Assembly: GCF_009758415.1 (NCBI RefSeq) | Contig: NZ_WQRF01000001.1 | Location: 930,001 to 994,000, forward strand | Reading direction: 5' to 3' | DNA length: 64,000 bases | From: Devosia marina | GTDB lineage: Bacteria; Pseudomonadota; Alphaproteobacteria; Rhizobiales; Devosiaceae | Part shown: positions 11,088 to 20,400 of the stretch, in pieces | Position numbering within the stretch: the first letter of the stretch is position 1 | Layout of the letters: each line of letters starts with the position of its first letter | Notes under the pieces: model-generated | Seen by the model: the letters and a program-made list of their open reading frames with translations, nothing else | Database searches by the model: none | What the model was told of the DNA's origin: nothing | Made by a program: the position numbers and the translations under genes

Positions 11088-11335
11088 TCGAAAACAAACG
11101 CGCCATTGTTGATAGTTATTCGAACGGAAAAGCGGAACTCGCTGCAGTGCTATAGCGACGAGCCTCGCCGTCCGCCAATTCTGATCTGACGCGCTCAGCT
11201 GATAGGCAACACCGTTCAGTTTCTAGCCGTGACCGGGCAGTGACGCTTTCCACCCCTCTGGCCTCGGAAGTCAGGGATTTAGGCTTTCGGTGAGCTCAAG
11301 GCACGGCAAACTCACCTCATCCACTTCAGGCAGTT

Positions 11336-12095
11336 GCGGACAAACGGCTCTTCACAAACGAACCGGGCCGAAGCTCCCGCTCCCCAGCCAAGACCTGCAT
11401 ATGGGGCACGTCGGTGCCCAGTCTGATCTGCTTGGGGAGGACGTTGCAGGCTTCGGAAAGACGTACGCCGGTTTCGACGAACAGGTAGAGCTGCCCCGCG
11501 CCTCGGCGTTAAGCCCATCCAGCGCGCCGCCGGCCAGTATCTGCTCCTGGATGAACTGAGGATCAAAGGCGCTGCGCTTATCGCGGTTCTCACCGCCGAA
11601 TCAAAGCCGGGCGACCACCGGCTTGAACTGCACCTGGTGCGCCATCTCGATGGTAGTGAACATCTTCTGCAAGTGGCCAAAATCCCTATTGGCCGTGCTG
11701 ATCTTCAAACTCTCTTCGACAATGCGGTCCGACCACCATTTGCAGAAGGTCAGGGCGTCGTTGCGCGTCAGATCTGCCAGCGCCTGGTCGCCGAGCTCGG
11801 TTTCTAAATTGGCCTTGTACTCACAACCGGGCATCGGTCAGTTCTTCGCTCGTCTGGCACACATAGCCCAAATCCAGCGCCAGTTTCCGCGCCGCCTCGA
11901 AGCGGCGTCGGGCTTTCACGCTTTGCCCGTCGCGCAGACCGCGCCAGTAGGCATCGAACTCGATGTTGAGTTTGGACCCGCTGCGCGGCGCGAATGCCGC
12001 ACGGGTCAAGGTTGACAAAATCCTTCGGGACACGTCGCAGCGGGTAACAGATGCCAGCGCGCCTATGCGGCTTGCTTGCGCCGGTGGCCTTATGC
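11336..12095 (-). pseudogene. Tyrosine integrase remnant (frameshifted, C-terminus missing)
   Basis: The minus strand holds pieces of one site-specific integrase in successive frames. They are GICYPLRRVPKDFVNLDPCGIR (N-terminal arm domain, about 12070-12005), FDAYWRGLRDGQSVKARRRFEAARKLALDLGY (about 11960-11850), DLTRNDALTFCKWWSDRIVEESL and TANRDFGHLQKMF (core-binding domain, 11790-11660), an in-frame TGA at 11601-11603, then FDPQFIQEQILAGGALDGLNAEA. After another shift comes LYLFVETGVRLSEACNVLPKQIRL, which carries the box I catalytic arginine. The C-terminal H, R and Y residues are absent. At least two frameshifts and one stop make it non-functional. It abuts the tRNA-Ser 3' end on the same strand, the usual place for an island integrase. 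Confidence 0.8.
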
Positions 12096-12195
12096 GAACG
12101 CCCCCGATTTTACACAGTCTAAGGCGCATGGAGCGCCCGAAAGGCCAACCGTAGCGGAAGACGTGAGGCAAACCGGGCTTTTCAGCGATAGTGGT

Positions 12196-12218
12196 TGGCG
12201 GGCAGGGAGGGATTCGAA
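12196..12218 (-). repeat. Proximal attachment site within tRNA-Ser
   Basis: The 3'-terminal 23 bases of tRNA-Ser match 3349-3371 exactly on the same strand. Together the two copies bound about 8.85 kb containing the integrase remnant and the glp importer. Confidence 0.68.
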
Positions 12219-12285
12219 CCCCCGGAAGGCTTGCACCCTCGCCGGTTTTCAAGACCGGAGCAATCGACCACTCTGCCACCTGCCC
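12196..12285 (-). tRNA. tRNA-Ser (anticodon TGA)
   Basis: This 90-base gene has acceptor arms GGGCAGG (5' end at 12285) and CCTGCCC followed by G and an encoded CCA (12196-12198). The anticodon loop CTTGAAA sits on a CGGT/ACCG stem, giving anticodon TGA, which reads UCA. The long variable arm (GAGGGTGCAAGCCTTC) is typical of serine tRNAs. Its 3' end is the presumed attachment site for the element extending to 3349. Confidence 0.96.
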
Positions 12286-12350
12286 ATGGCCAGTGCGTTT
12301 AGCGGTGGCGACGCGACCTGTCTAGAGGCTTGCGCCGCCCAATTGCCGCC

Positions 12351-13322
12351 TTATGGTAGCAGAACCACCGACCCGGTGGTTTCCCGCCCCTCCAGGGCCC
12401 GGTGCGCGTCAACAACATCCGCCAACGGGTAGGTCCGGCCAATATCCACCTTGATATCGCCAGCCAGCACCGCGCCGAACAGCGCACTGGCACCCTCAAG
12501 CAGGTCGTCCCGCTTCGCAAAGTAGTGCACACCGGTCGGACGGGTCACAAACAACGAGCCCTTGCGCGCCAAGATGCCCAGATCAGGAACGCTGACCACG
12601 CCAGAAGCATTGCCGAAACTGGCCAGCAGACCGCGCGGCCGAAGGCAATCGAGAGATCCTTCGAAGGTCGCCTTGCCGACACCGTCATAAACGACATCGA
12701 CGCCCCTGCCCCCGGTAAATTCCTTAACCAGACGCGGAAAGTCCTCAATACTGTAGTCAATGACATGATGACAGCCATGATCGAGTGCCTTCTGCACCTT
12801 GTCCGGCCCCCCCGCGGTTCCGATCACGGTTGCCCCCAGGGCCCGCGCCCACTGGGTCGCGATCAGTCCCGTGCCGCCCGCCGCCGCATGCCAGAGGATA
12901 GTTTCTCCCGACTGCACCGGCCAAGTCTTGAACAGCAGGTAATAGGCCGTCAGTCCCTTGAGCAGAACCGCCGCCGCCGTCTGGTCGTCTACGCCTTCGG
13001 GAATGGGCACCAGCTTTTCCACCGGCATCAGCCGCTCGTCAGCATAGGCGCCGGGTGAGCCCTGATAGCAGACGCGGTCACCGATTTTGACCTCCGTAAC
13101 GTCTTCCCCGACCGCGATTACTTCACCCGCCGCCTCATTTCCAGCGACGAAGGGCAGCGGCAGCGGATATAGTCCCGAACGCTGATAGGTATCGATGAAG
13201 TTAAGGCCAATGGCGGTCTGGCGCACGCGGACCTGGCCTGGCCCCGGAGCGCCGACCTCCCAATCCTCGATGGACAACATCTCGGGTCCACCGACGGTGT
13301 TGACGGCGACGACTCTGGTCAT
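12351..13322 (-). CDS. qor: Quinone oxidoreductase (NADPH:quinone reductase)
   Basis: A 323-residue medium-chain reductase without the zinc-binding cysteines. It has the GroES-like N-terminal fold, then WHAAAGGTGLIATQWARALGATVIGTAGG, the NADPH Rossmann motif, and the C-terminal LADVVDAHRALEGRETTGSVVL. It matches E. coli Qor in length (327) and overall layout. It probably reduces quinones or enones in the cytoplasm using NADPH. Its start overlaps the terC stop by 4 bp, so terC-qor are co-transcribed. Confidence 0.87.
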   Translation of the reverse strand: MTRVVAVNTVGGPEMLSIEDWEVGAPGPGQVRVRQTAIGLNFIDTYQRSGLYPLPLPFVAGNEAAGEVIAVGEDVTEVKIGDRVCYQGSPGAYADERLMPVEKLVPIPEGVDDQTAAAVLLKGLTAYYLLFKTWPVQSGETILWHAAAGGTGLIATQWARALGATVIGTAGGPDKVQKALDHGCHHVIDYSIEDFPRLVKEFTGGRGVDVVYDGVGKATFEGSLDCLRPRGLLASFGNASGVVSVPDLGILARKGSLFVTRPTGVHYFAKRDDLLEGASALFGAVLAGDIKVDIGRTYPLADVVDAHRALEGRETTGSVVLLP

Positions 13323-14263
13323 TTTGGCGTCCTTGGTTTGCGCGGTGCCGATTTCGGTTTCGAAGTCGATCGGCTGGCATTGCTGGATTTGGTGCGCGAC
13401 TTCGCCGTCGCAGCTTTCACGCTTGGCGTTACCGTTACCGGCGCCGTTCCGTCAATCGCCGCCATGGCGACTTGCGCCGACACTGAGCCTGTGTCACCGG
13501 TGAATGGCGTGAATTCGACCTTGCCACCATTGTCATTGCCGGTCCGCGCCTTGCGACCTTTCGCAAAAATATTGATGGCCTCGACCAGTACCGAGAAAGC
13601 CATGGCCGAATAGATGTAGCCCTTGGGAATGTGGAAGCCGAGCCCGTCAGCCACCAGCGTCACGCCGATCAGCAACAGGAAAGCCAGGGCCAGCATCTTG
13701 GTGGTGGGGTGATCGGCCACAAATTTTGCGATCGGCCCGGAGGCAAAGAACATCACCGCCACAGCCACGAGCACAGCTGCAACCATCACGATCACCTGAT
13801 CGGCCGGGACCATGCCCACAGCAGTAATGATCGAGTCGATCGAGAACACCATGTCGATGACGACAATTTGCACCAGGATGGCCTGCAGGCTCGCCTTTGC
13901 AGCATCGACCAGCCCCACTTCGTGCGGCTCTTCGATTGCCGCATGCATTTCATGGGTAGCTTTGTAGATCAGGAACCCGCCACCCGCGATCAGGATGATG
14001 TCCTTCCAGGAAAAGCCATGGCCGAACGCTTCGAAGACCGGCTCCTTGAGCTGCACAATAAGGCTGATCAGGAACAGCAGGATGATCCGGAACACCAGCG
14101 CGAGGCCGATGCCGAGCTTGCGGGCGAACTCGGCCTGCTCGCGCGGCAGGCGTGACACAAGAACCGAGATGAACACGATATTGTCGATGCCCAGCACGAT
14201 CTCCATCACGGTGAGCGTGGCAAAGGCAATCCAGACATTGGGGTCGGCAAGCAGTTCAAGCAT
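13319..14263 (-). CDS. TerC-family integral membrane protein
   Basis: A 314-residue membrane protein with TerC features: MEIVLGIDNIVFISVLVSRLP near the start and the second conserved acidic pair in IVVIDMVFSIDSIITAVGMV, with about seven or more hydrophobic spans. TerC proteins have been linked to metal (manganese) export and tellurite resistance. I start at the ATG at 14263, six bases after GGAG; an adjacent ATG at 14266 is too close. A 75-residue hydrophilic tail rich in K, S, R and P (KSRTKSSNASRSTSKPKSAPRKPR) follows the last span and is longer than usual. Confidence 0.85.
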   Translation of the reverse strand: MLELLADPNVWIAFATLTVMEIVLGIDNIVFISVLVSRLPREQAEFARKLGIGLALVFRIILLFLISLIVQLKEPVFEAFGHGFSWKDIILIAGGGFLIYKATHEMHAAIEEPHEVGLVDAAKASLQAILVQIVVIDMVFSIDSIITAVGMVPADQVIVMVAAVLVAVAVMFFASGPIAKFVADHPTTKMLALAFLLLIGVTLVADGLGFHIPKGYIYSAMAFSVLVEAINIFAKGRKARTGNDNGGKVEFTPFTGDTGSVSAQVAMAAIDGTAPVTVTPSVKAATAKSRTKSSNASRSTSKPKSAPRKPRTPK

Positions 14264-14448
14264 CATGAGCTCCGCAATGGCGAGTCGTTGCACTAGCCCA
14301 CTCTAGGGAGCCGGTGCACCCTGGTGAAGGCACAATCTTCGTTTCGGTTTTCCTGCGGCATCAAACCGGATCGCGGACCAGGCTTGGCTGCTGGTATGGC
14401 TATGATTGTCAGTGCTAGGCTCTGCAACCAAACCAAGCGAGACGCGAC

Positions 14449-14901
14449 ATGGACAGTTTTACGCCACTCACCGCCACACTGGGCGGCCTGCTTATCGGGC
14501 TCGCCTCAGCCGTATTGTGGTTGGGCAATGGCCGCATTGCCGGCATATCAGGCATTTTCGGGCAGTTATTGCCGCCGGCTCAGACTGTGGTCTGGCGCAT
14601 TGTCTTCATCTTGTCGCTCGTGGGCGCGACGGCGCTGGCCGCTCTAGCCTTCCCACAAATAGGTGTAGGCGGGGTAGAGCCGGCAGTTCTGGTCACTCCC
14701 CCTGCGGCTTGGTCCCTGCCCGCGCCCGTCTGGCTGATCGTTGCCGGGCTGCTAACGGGCTTCGGTACAAAGGTCGGCAATGGATGCACCTCAGGCCACG
14801 GCGTCTGCGGCCTCGCCCGCCTGTCACTGCGCTCTTTGGTTGCAGTCATTGTCTTCTTTGGGGTCGCAATTCTCACTGTCACCGTAACGGGTATCGTCTG
14901 A
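14449..14901 (+). CDS. YeeE/YedE-family transporter subunit, first half
   Basis: A 150-residue membrane protein with four hydrophobic spans and the signature TGFGTKVGNGCTSGHGVCGLARLS, whose cysteine belongs to the thiosulfate/sulfur-carrying motif of YeeE/YedE transporters. It is half the length of the fused E. coli YeeE (about 350). The second half follows immediately at 14901, sharing TGATG. Such split pairs (PmpA/PmpB type) probably move a sulfur compound across the inner membrane. Confidence 0.82.
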   Translation: MDSFTPLTATLGGLLIGLASAVLWLGNGRIAGISGIFGQLLPPAQTVVWRIVFILSLVGATALAALAFPQIGVGGVEPAVLVTPPAAWSLPAPVWLIVAGLLTGFGTKVGNGCTSGHGVCGLARLSLRSLVAVIVFFGVAILTVTVTGIV

Positions 14902-15374
14902 TGGCCGTGTTGCGTTTGCCCTACCTCGCCACCGCCGCACTAAGCGGTGCATTGTTCGGTTTCGGCCTCTACGTGTCTCAGATGGTCGATCCCCTCAAAG
15001 TGTTGCGGTTCCTCGACTTTACCGCCATACCCTCCGGCCGCTGGGATCCCAGCCTGGCCTTTGTCATCGTGCCAGCCATCCTCGTCATGTTTATCGCCGT
15101 GCGCATCAGCCGGCGCCGGGCCGCTCCCCTGTTCGATACCGATTTTCACGAACCCGAGTACAAGAGGATTGACCGCCGACTGGTTGGCGGCGCGGCCATG
15201 TTCGGCGTCGGATGGGGCATGTCCGGCATCTGCCCGGGGCCCGCAATTTCCTTGATCGCGTTTCAGCCAGATGGCCTTTGGCTGTTTATCGCTGCCATGC
15301 TCATCGGCTCACTCGCAGGTAGCCTGATATTGCCAAGCGGTCACCGCCGTCGGCTGGCAGACGCGGCCTCATGA
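14901..15374 (+). CDS. YeeE/YedE-family transporter subunit, second half (DUF6691)
   Basis: A 157-residue membrane protein beginning MAVLRLPYLATAALSGALFGFGLYVSQM, with GGAAMFGVGWGMSGICPGPAISLIAF as the second conserved glycine-cysteine motif. Its ATG lies inside the stop of the first half. Together the two give the full sulfur-transporter core. Its end overlaps the FAD monooxygenase start by 4 bp, so the three genes form one operon. Confidence 0.8.
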   Translation: MAVLRLPYLATAALSGALFGFGLYVSQMVDPLKVLRFLDFTAIPSGRWDPSLAFVIVPAILVMFIAVRISRRRAAPLFDTDFHEPEYKRIDRRLVGGAAMFGVGWGMSGICPGPAISLIAFQPDGLWLFIAAMLIGSLAGSLILPSGHRRRLADAAS

Positions 15375-16531
15375 GCCCGGACGCGGATATCATCGTTGTG
15401 GGCGGTGGCCTCGCTGGCGCCGCTGCCGCTATTGCCCTGGCGCGCAATGACTTCAAAGTCATCCACCTCGCCCCTACGGCCCCACCGGATCGCCGCACAT
15501 CGGCTTTGATGATGCCCAGCGTCAATTTCATGCGCGAAGCGTGTCTCATTGACGATCCCGCTGAATTCGGTCACCCGCTAACCGCGATCCGGATCATCGA
15601 CGCGACCCCTCGCCTGATCCGTGCCCCCGAGACCGTGTTCGAAGCAAGGGAAGCGGGACTCTCCGCATTCGGCTGGAACTTCTCGAACGCCGAGCTTCTC
15701 ACCCGTTTTCAGACAGCGGCACCAGCCAATGGCCCCGATATTCGCAACATTGCAGTCGCGGATTATCGCCGCGCGGGCGACCTCGGCGAGGTCACGCTGG
15801 CGGACGGCTCAACCCTCGCAGCACCGCTCGTCGTCGGGGCGGATGGCAAGAAGTCACTGCTTCGTACCGCCGCCAAAATTGCCACCCGCGAACACCACTT
15901 TGCCGAGGCCGCCCTCGTATGCGATCTGGAACTGGGGCGGTCGATCGAGGGTACCTCCATCGAATTTCACTACCCGCGCGGTCCTTTCACCCTGGTTCCT
16001 GCTGGCGGGTCAAAGGCCAATTTGGTGTGGATCGATGAAGAGCCTGTGCTGCGGCGCATCCAATCAGAAGGTCCGGATGCGCTGATAACTGCAATTTCTC
16101 AGCATTCCCAACACCTGTTCGGCGCGGTATCGCTATCTTCCCCCAGCTTTGTTTTTTCGCTCTCCACACTGACCGTGGAAACCGGTGGCCGCGACGGCCT
16201 CGCGCTGGTTGGCGAATCGGCCCACGCCTTCCCCCCGATTGGTGCCCAGGGACTCAATCTGGGGCTGCGCGATGTCGCCGACCTGATCGCATCCGTCCGT
16301 GCTGCGGATCGCTCGCGATCTGATTGGGGGATTGAGGCGAGTCAGGATTATGCCCGCAGGCGCGCGCCCGATCTGGCCCGCACGGGTGGCATGGTCGACA
16401 CCCTTTTCCGATCGTTACTTGCCGAATTGCTGCCCAGCCAAATCATGCGTGCCGGAGGCCTGTGGGCGCTAAAACTGCTGCCACCGCTTCGGCGGCAAGC
16501 CTTCGCGCTGGGCATGGGTGTGCGCGACTGA
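15371..16531 (+). CDS. UbiH/UbiF-family FAD-dependent monooxygenase
   Basis: A 386-residue flavoprotein. VVGGGLAGAAAAIALARN (residues 8-25) is the dinucleotide-binding GxGxxG motif, VVGADGKKSLLR (about 155) is the DG motif and LALVGESAHAFPPIGAQGLNLGLRDVADL (about 277-305) is the second FAD motif diagnostic of UbiH/UbiF/VisC/COQ6 hydroxylases. These hydroxylate the ubiquinone ring. Which ring position this one acts on cannot be told from sequence alone. It is coupled to the upstream transporter pair by a 4-bp overlap. Confidence 0.84.
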   Translation: MSPDADIIVVGGGLAGAAAAIALARNDFKVIHLAPTAPPDRRTSALMMPSVNFMREACLIDDPAEFGHPLTAIRIIDATPRLIRAPETVFEAREAGLSAFGWNFSNAELLTRFQTAAPANGPDIRNIAVADYRRAGDLGEVTLADGSTLAAPLVVGADGKKSLLRTAAKIATREHHFAEAALVCDLELGRSIEGTSIEFHYPRGPFTLVPAGGSKANLVWIDEEPVLRRIQSEGPDALITAISQHSQHLFGAVSLSSPSFVFSLSTLTVETGGRDGLALVGESAHAFPPIGAQGLNLGLRDVADLIASVRAADRSRSDWGIEASQDYARRRAPDLARTGGMVDTLFRSLLAELLPSQIMRAGGLWALKLLPPLRRQAFALGMGVRD

Positions 16532-16540
16532 GCGCAAGAA

Positions 16541-16562
16541 AGGGCGCGGTCACCCGCGCCCT
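16541..16562. terminator. Stem-loop between convergent genes
   Basis: A 9-bp perfect stem (16541-16549 with 16554-16562) and tetraloop tcac lie between the ends of the monooxygenase and the ialB-type gene. On the minus strand it is followed by TTCTT, so it probably serves ialB best and may act in both directions. Confidence 0.6.
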
Positions 16563-16585
16563 CCTGTAACACTAATCCTGCTGGC

Positions 16586-17314
16586 TTATTGTGCCGGAGC
16601 CCCTTCAGCAGCTGCACCCTCACCGGCTGGGGCTTCGACACCCTCGCCTGACAGCTGCTGGCGAAGCTGTTCGGCACGATCCTGCAGCACCTGCTCCAGG
16701 GCGTTCTGGCCCGATTCCTGCTGCTGCAGCTGCTCAAACGTCAGAGCGGCATCTCCATCATAAGTGGCGGTGAAGCCGGCCAGATCGATCTCGACCGACA
16801 GGTCCTGATTCTGCCGGTTCTTCGCGGTCAGGGTCAGCTTGGCGCCGCGCTTGAGCGAATTGACATACTGCTCATTGATCACGAGCTGGGTTGAGCACGA
16901 CTGCACGTCGCACAGCATATAGGGCACGCGAACCGGCTTGGCATTGTCGATCTGCCAGGTCAGCCCAAACGGAAGCAAGACGCCAAGCGGCACAGCAGCC
17001 ACCGCCAGCAGGCGGCTTTCCTGACCAGGATCATCACGCAGCAGGAACGAACCGAGGAACTGGCCATTGGCCAGCACCACCTGGCGCATCAGACAGGCCT
17101 TCTGCCCGTCAGGCAGCGGATCACAGACCTTCAGCCAATTTTGCGAGGCCAGCTCATCAACGGCGGCGGCCACGCCTTCAGTCGCGGAGTCTTCGGTGGG
17201 CGCTGCTTCGGCGGCCGGCGCCTCGGTCGTCGTCTCCTGCGCAATTGAAGCAATCGGGGAGAGCATCAGTGCAGCTACCGCAACACTGGCGACGAGGGGT
17301 TTCCTGAAAGTCAT
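16586..17314 (-). CDS. IalB-family exported protein
   Basis: A 242-residue protein with signal peptide MTFRKPLVASVAVAALMLSPIASIAQ. An Ala/Glu/Thr-rich linker (ETTTEAPAAEAAPTED) follows, then the IalB domain: NWLKVCDPLPDGQKACLMRQVV through VPYMLCDVQSCSTQLVI, with four conserved cysteines. The C-terminus is a Gln/Glu-rich, coiled-coil-like tail. Named for invasion-associated locus B of Bartonella, the family is widespread in free-living Hyphomicrobiales, so virulence is not implied. The periplasmic role is unknown. Start chosen at the ATG with AGGA upstream and a signal peptide directly after. Confidence 0.85.
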   Translation of the reverse strand: MTFRKPLVASVAVAALMLSPIASIAQETTTEAPAAEAAPTEDSATEGVAAAVDELASQNWLKVCDPLPDGQKACLMRQVVLANGQFLGSFLLRDDPGQESRLLAVAAVPLGVLLPFGLTWQIDNAKPVRVPYMLCDVQSCSTQLVINEQYVNSLKRGAKLTLTAKNRQNQDLSVEIDLAGFTATYDGDAALTFEQLQQQESGQNALEQVLQDRAEQLRQQLSGEGVEAPAGEGAAAEGAPAQ

Positions 17315-17459
17315 AGAATGTCCTTGCCTTCCTTGGCGGTCCCGGCGGCGCAAAACCGCCCGTAAATTCGAACTGCCCTTCAAGGGCTCAAATCGGGCAA
17401 TAACATGACCGATGGGCATTGCCAAAACATTATGCTTGAGCGTGGTAACCGAGGCACGC

Positions 17460-20400
17460 TCAGGCCCCGGTTTCTGCCAGTTTTGCAAGCTTTGAAAGGA
17501 TGGCCGCGGCCCCTTTGAGCCGCTGCTCCGCACTCGGCCAATTGCGTGCAAACACGAGTTTCTGATCGGGTTTGATCCGAACCTGATTACCCGGATCGCT
17601 GACCAGCTTCACCAGACCGGCCGGATTGGGGAACTCATTATTTCGCAAGCTGATGACCGCGCCCTTTGGTCCGGCATCGACCTTCTCGACATTGGCCTGG
17701 CGGCACAGCGACTTGACCAGGATCACCTTGAGCAAGGCCTCCACCTCCTCGGGCAAGGGACCGAACCTGTCGATCAGCTCTGCACCTGCCGCGTCGATAT
17801 CGCGCAACTCATTCAGATCGCCGAGTTTGCGATAGAGCTGCATGCGCAATTGCAGATCGGGCACATAGCTCTCCGGAATCATCACCGGCATGCCCAGCGA
17901 GATTTGCGGGCTCCACTCGTTGCGGTCCTCGTATTCTTCCTCGCCGCTCTTGAGGTTGGCGACGGCCTCTTCCAGCATTGCCTGGTAGAGTTCGAAGCCG
18001 ACCTCACGGATGTGGCCGGACTGCTCGTCGCCAAGCAAATTTCCCGCCCCGCGGATATCGAGGTCGTGACTGGCAAGCTGGAAGCCGGCGCCCAGACTTT
18101 CGAGCGATTGCAGCACGCCCAGGCGCCGCTCGGCAGTATCGGTCAGCTTGCGGTCAGGCGGCACGGTGAACAGTGCATAGGCGCGCTGCTTGGCCCTGCC
18201 GATGCGGCCCCGGATCTGGTAAAGCTGCGCCAGCCCGAACTGGTCTGCACGGTGTACAATCAGCGTATTGGCATTAGGAATATCAAGCCCCGATTCCACG
18301 ATTGTCGTCGCCAGCAGCACATCGAACTTGTTGTCGTAAAACGCATTCATGATGTCATCGAGTTCACCCGGCGGCATCTGCCCATTGGCGACCACGAAGC
18401 TCACTTCCGGAACCTGTTGGCGCAGGAACGCGGCAATGTCGGGCTGGTCCTTGATCCTGGGCACGACATAGAAGCTCTGCCCACCGCGATATTTCTCGCG
18501 CAGCAGCGCTTCCCGGATCGAAAGCGGATCGAACGGCGAAATAAAGGTGCGGATGGCAAGGCGATCCACCGGCGGCGTCGCCAGCAGCGAGAGGTCGCGC
18601 ACCCCGGTGAGCGCAAGCTGCAGCGTCCGCGGGATCGGCGTCGCGGTCAGTGTCAGCACATGCACATTGGCCTTGAGTTCCTTCAGGCGCTCCTTGTGGC
18701 CGACGCCAAAGTGCTGCTCCTCATCGATGATGAGAAGCCCCAGATCGTTGAACTTGATCGACTTCGACAAGAGGGCATGAGTGCCCACCACGATATCGAC
18801 CTGGCCATCCGCCAATCCCTCCTTGGTGGCCTTTAACTCGGACGAGGGCACCATGCGCGAGGCATGGCGCACCCGCACCGGCAGGCCGTTGAACCGTTCC
18901 GAGAAGGTCTTGAAATGCTGCCGAGCCAACAGGGTCGTCGGCACCACGACGGCCACCTGCTTGCCGCTCAACGCCACCGCAAAGGCTGCCCGAAGCGCCA
19001 CTTCTGTCTTGCCGAAGCCGACATCGCCGCACACCAGCCGGTCCATGACCTTGCCCGAGGAGATGTCGTCAAACACCGCCTCGATCGCATTGAGCTGGTC
19101 TTCAGTCTCCTCATACGGGAAGCGCGCCGCAAACTCGTCATAGGCGCCGGTATTGAGGTCGACGACGTCGGCCTTGGTCAGCAGCCGCTGCGCCGCCAGC
19201 TTGATGAGTTGCTCCGCCATCTCGCGGATGCGCTTCTTGAGCTTGCCCTTCTTGGCCTGCCAGGCAACACCGCCCAGCTTGTCCAGCGCTACCGAAGAAT
19301 CATCGGAGCCATATCGGGTCAGCAGCTCGATGTTTTCGACTGGCAGGTACAGCTTGGTGTCACCGGCATATTGAAGTTCGACACACTCATGCGGCGCCCC
19401 ACCCGCCTCGATCACCTTGAGCCCCAGGAACCGCCCGATACCATGGTCGACATGCACCACGAGGTCGCCTGCGCTCAGACTCGCCGCCTCGGTCAGGGCG
19501 TCGGATGCCTTCTTCCGCCGCTGCGGCCGGAGAATGCGTTCGCCCAGAATGTCCTGCTCGGAAAGAACCAGCAGATTCTTGGTCTCGAACCCGGTTTCAA
19601 GCGGCAGCACCACCAGCGATGTGGTCGCAGCGCTCGTGGTCTCGGCATCGCGCCAGTTTTCGGCCAGCCGCGGATTGGTCAACCCGTGGTCCTTGAGCAC
19701 CTGCGCCATGCGATCGCGCGTGCCCGCACTCCAGCAAGCTACGACAGCTCGGCGTCCGTCGCGCCGTTCGGCCAGCAACCGATCGACCACCGCCTGGAAC
19801 AGATTGACGTCGGATGCCACCCGTTCCGCCGCAAAGCTCGGCGCAATATGCCCGCCCGCATCGTCGCCACGCGCCGTGTCAGGTGCGAGGAACGGCGAAA
19901 GCCGCACCACCGATGCGCCCGCCAATTCGGTTGGCACCGCCTCCAGATCATAAAGCAGCTCTGGCTTGATCGGCTTGTAGGGTGCCCCGCCCCCGGCGAC
20001 CCTGGGTTCCTGTCGGGCCGTTTCACGCGCCTCGTAATAATCGCGAATCTGCTCGGCACGTTCGGCAAAGGCCTCGGCCACCTGATCGTCGAACACAAAC
20101 GGCGCATCCCCGACATAATCGGAGAGGCGATCCATGTGATCGTAAAAGAACGGGAGCCAATGCTCAGTGCCCGAATAGCGCGATCCACCGCTGACCGAGG
20201 CATAAAGCGTGTCGTCCACGGTATTGCCGCCAAAGGCCGCGGTATAGTTCTGCCGAAACCGCCTTATGGTCTCTTCATTGAGAACCACTTCGCTCATCGG
20301 CGTCAGGTCAATGCGCTTGAGCGTGCCGGTCGTGCGCTGGCTATCGGGGTCAAAGGTCCGGATCGATTCAAGCTGGCTGCCGAAAAAATCAAACCGCAAA

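Noticed and set aside
11821..12279. A 152-residue protein spanning tRNA-Ser
   Set aside because: The first third is the tRNA read as protein. Only its last part is coding-derived, from the integrase remnant.
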